From Pachypanchax playfairii (Eukaryota > Chordata > Actinopteri > Cyprinodontiformes > Aplocheilidae), in assembly GCA_006937955.1 (NCBI GenBank), contig SSNP01000002.1, positions 9,540,153 to 9,604,152 on the forward strand: 64,000 nucleotides of DNA, in the 5' to 3' direction. Made by a program: the position numbers and the translations under genes. Positions 52,901 through 55,900 of this stretch are shown one piece after another. The notes below the pieces were generated by a model. That model was not told the origin of the DNA. It saw nothing but the letters and a program-made list of their open reading frames with translations, and did not search any database. Each line of letters begins with the position of its first letter. Position 1 is the stretch's first letter.

Positions 52901-55900
52901 CTGTGTTGGACTCAGTAAAAACCCAGCAGATTTTTACAAATTGAACATGTTTATTACACAGTAAAATCCGCAGAGTAAATTTTACTCAAATTGAAGAAAA
53001 TTTTACTCTAAAAAAGACAACATTTGGTCCCAGTCTAATTAGAGTAAAATTTACTCTCTTGCCAGAGTTGAATTTACAGAGTAAAATTTACTCCAATCAG
53101 TGCAAATATTTTAATCAACATGATGATAATTTACTCAATGGAGAGTAAAAAAAAGATAACTCTACAATAAAAACGAAGAAAAAAACGAACCCTTAGTGGG
53201 CGGGATCTTGCAATTTTACTCCAATAGAATATCCTCTTCTTTTTTGCTCCAATCCTAACATTAAATCGAAGTGATTTTAGTCTGAACCGAGTAAAAATTA
53301 CTCATTCAGATGAAAATTATGATAACTCCGAAAAATTTACTCTGCCATTTTTCCTGTGTAGGAGATAAAGTTTCCTTCAAAGTCTCAGGTGACCTTGTTT
53401 GTTTTGGAACTCCTTATAATGGTGTGTCCTTTACAGGGTCCCGTTGGACCAAAGGGTGACAGAGGTGATCCTGGTTCACCAGGTTATGGACTGAAGGTAA
53501 AATCCAAATCTTTAATTAAACTAATAATGAAGCAGTTCATCATTATGACACTTGTTATTGTGTGTTCAGGGTGAAAAAGGGGAGCCAGGATTAATAATTG
53601 GACCTGATGGAAATCCTTTGTATCTGGGAGGATTAACTGGCCAGAAGGCAAGTCTCTTCTGACTCTCTGGATCTCCCACCAGTTTATAGTTCTCCTACAT
53701 TTGAACTAATCATCAGTTCTGTGTCTTCATAGGGAGACAGAGGACCTCCAGGACCTGTTGGACCGACTGTAAGTGCTGGTGATTTTTAAATCTTTGTGTC
53801 CAGAACACCTTTTTCAGTCAGTCAGATTTCTTTGATGTGATTCTGTCTGTAGGGTCCGTACGGGCCTCCTGGACTAAAGGGTGAAATAGGAATGCCTGGT
53901 AGACCTGTAAGTGTCACTGATCTGGCTTTATATTATATACCGTATGCACTTTGACATGAAATGACTCTATGGTACAATACGGTGCAAAGAAGAACCTAAT
54001 CCTTGACTGTCAATCACAGGGTCGCCCAGGTGTGAATGGATACAAGGGAGAGAAAGGAGAACCAGGGATCGGTGCAGGTTACGGTTACCCTGTAAGTTAT
54101 GAGACGTTTCTGAGACCAAACGAAGGTCAATTCTACAGGGTGGAAGTTAATATGTAAACTTTTACATCAGTTACATTAAAAAAACACATACAAAGCATGA
54201 AGCGCTCTCAGTTAATATAGTTTTATGTTTAGAGGTTATTTGTCTCGTTAACTGGTTGAAAGTTCCACTTCATGAATTGGATATACTTGTGCATCTAGCA
54301 GAGAATGTGCTGCAGTTCAAGTTCAAGTTCTCCTAAAGGATTGTTTAAAATATATTATTTTATGATACATGATTATGTTCTAATTTTGTCATATTCAAAT
54401 ATACAACAAACTGATTCTGGTTTCTAAACACAAGGTCGCAAAAAAGGAGTTGGTGTTAAATAGTATATCAATCAGCTGTAATAATAGAAGCATTAAAACT
54501 ACAAAGAATGTTTATGTTATCAAATAGAAATAAGTTTTTCACTCATTTTTATTAACATGTTAGATTTCTAACAATATTCATTTAATAAAACTCAACACAA
54601 AATGCTGCTTATATTTTATTTAACTATTTAAACATCTTCACTTCATTTTAATTCTACGTACATTAAACAATGTTAATAACTTTGGTTTTATTAGGGAGTT
54701 TCTGGGCCACCAGGACCTCCAGGACCACCTGGACCCCCTGGGCCAGCCATTCCTTTAGATCGCTTCAATGTAAGTACCGAAGATCGCCGGTCTCATGGTG
54801 GGAATTTTATTTTAGAAATCACTCTTTGCCAGATAATGTTTTTTTTTTTTTTGTTGTATTTGTTTCTAGCGCTACGATGAATCTTTGAGGAATTACCAAG
54901 GTATGATCTCAACATGTAACAAGTCTGTAGTGTTTAGAAATGCAGAGAATAACTTTCATTTATTTTGTCTGCAGTTAAAGGAGAGAAGGGGGAGCGTGGA
55001 GATCGCGGTCCTCCTGGTATACCTGGTAAATCTCTCAGTTTTCCAGACTCTATATCCTCAAACTGAAGGTTGATTTATCCACTAAAATACTTCTCTCTCT
55101 CTCGTTTATGCAGGAATTGCCTCTAATTTGGACATTTACACATTTAAGGTAAATAAACAAACACGTCTGCACCAACGGTCAGTTTTTGTTTATAAACAGA
55201 GATAAAAAAACATGATAATATGAAACTTTTTCAAACAGAATGAACTGAAGGGAGAACGTGGAGACGCGGGTGTCAAGGGAGAAAAAGGAGAACCTGGTGG
55301 TGGATACTATGACTCTCGTTATGGAGGACTTCAGGGCCCACCAGGACCCCCTGGTAGCCCGGGCCTACCGGTGAGTTTGACCAGTTAAAACTGATAAAGT
55401 CTCATTTGGTTTTCAACAGCAGATCTGGATCAGAAACTAAAGCAGTTTGACATCATGTTTTAAAATTCCACCTAAATCTGGTCAGTCATTTTCTTTTGTT
55501 TTTCTTCATGTTAGGGTCCAAAGGGAGACTCTATAATTGGCCCTGTTGGACCTCAAGGACCTCCAGGGCAACCAGGGATTGGTTATGATGGGCGTCCAGG
55601 TCCTCCAGGACCACCTGGACCTCCAGGACCTCCCACACTTCCTGGAACATATCGGCCCAATTATCGTAAGATACTTTTCTACATTCAGGATTACTCTGCA
55701 GAACTAGAAAACTAATTTTAGAACTGTGGACAACTTATCTTGAGACTGTGTGAAGTTATGTCCAACATAAATATGTTTAACAGACTTTTTCATTTCAAAT
55801 AAAACAAACAGGCTCTGGGTTATAGTAACATCTGTTTAAGTCTTGGAAGCAGAAGAACAAGAACTATGTGAAAGAACCCAAACTAAAGACTAGACAGTTA

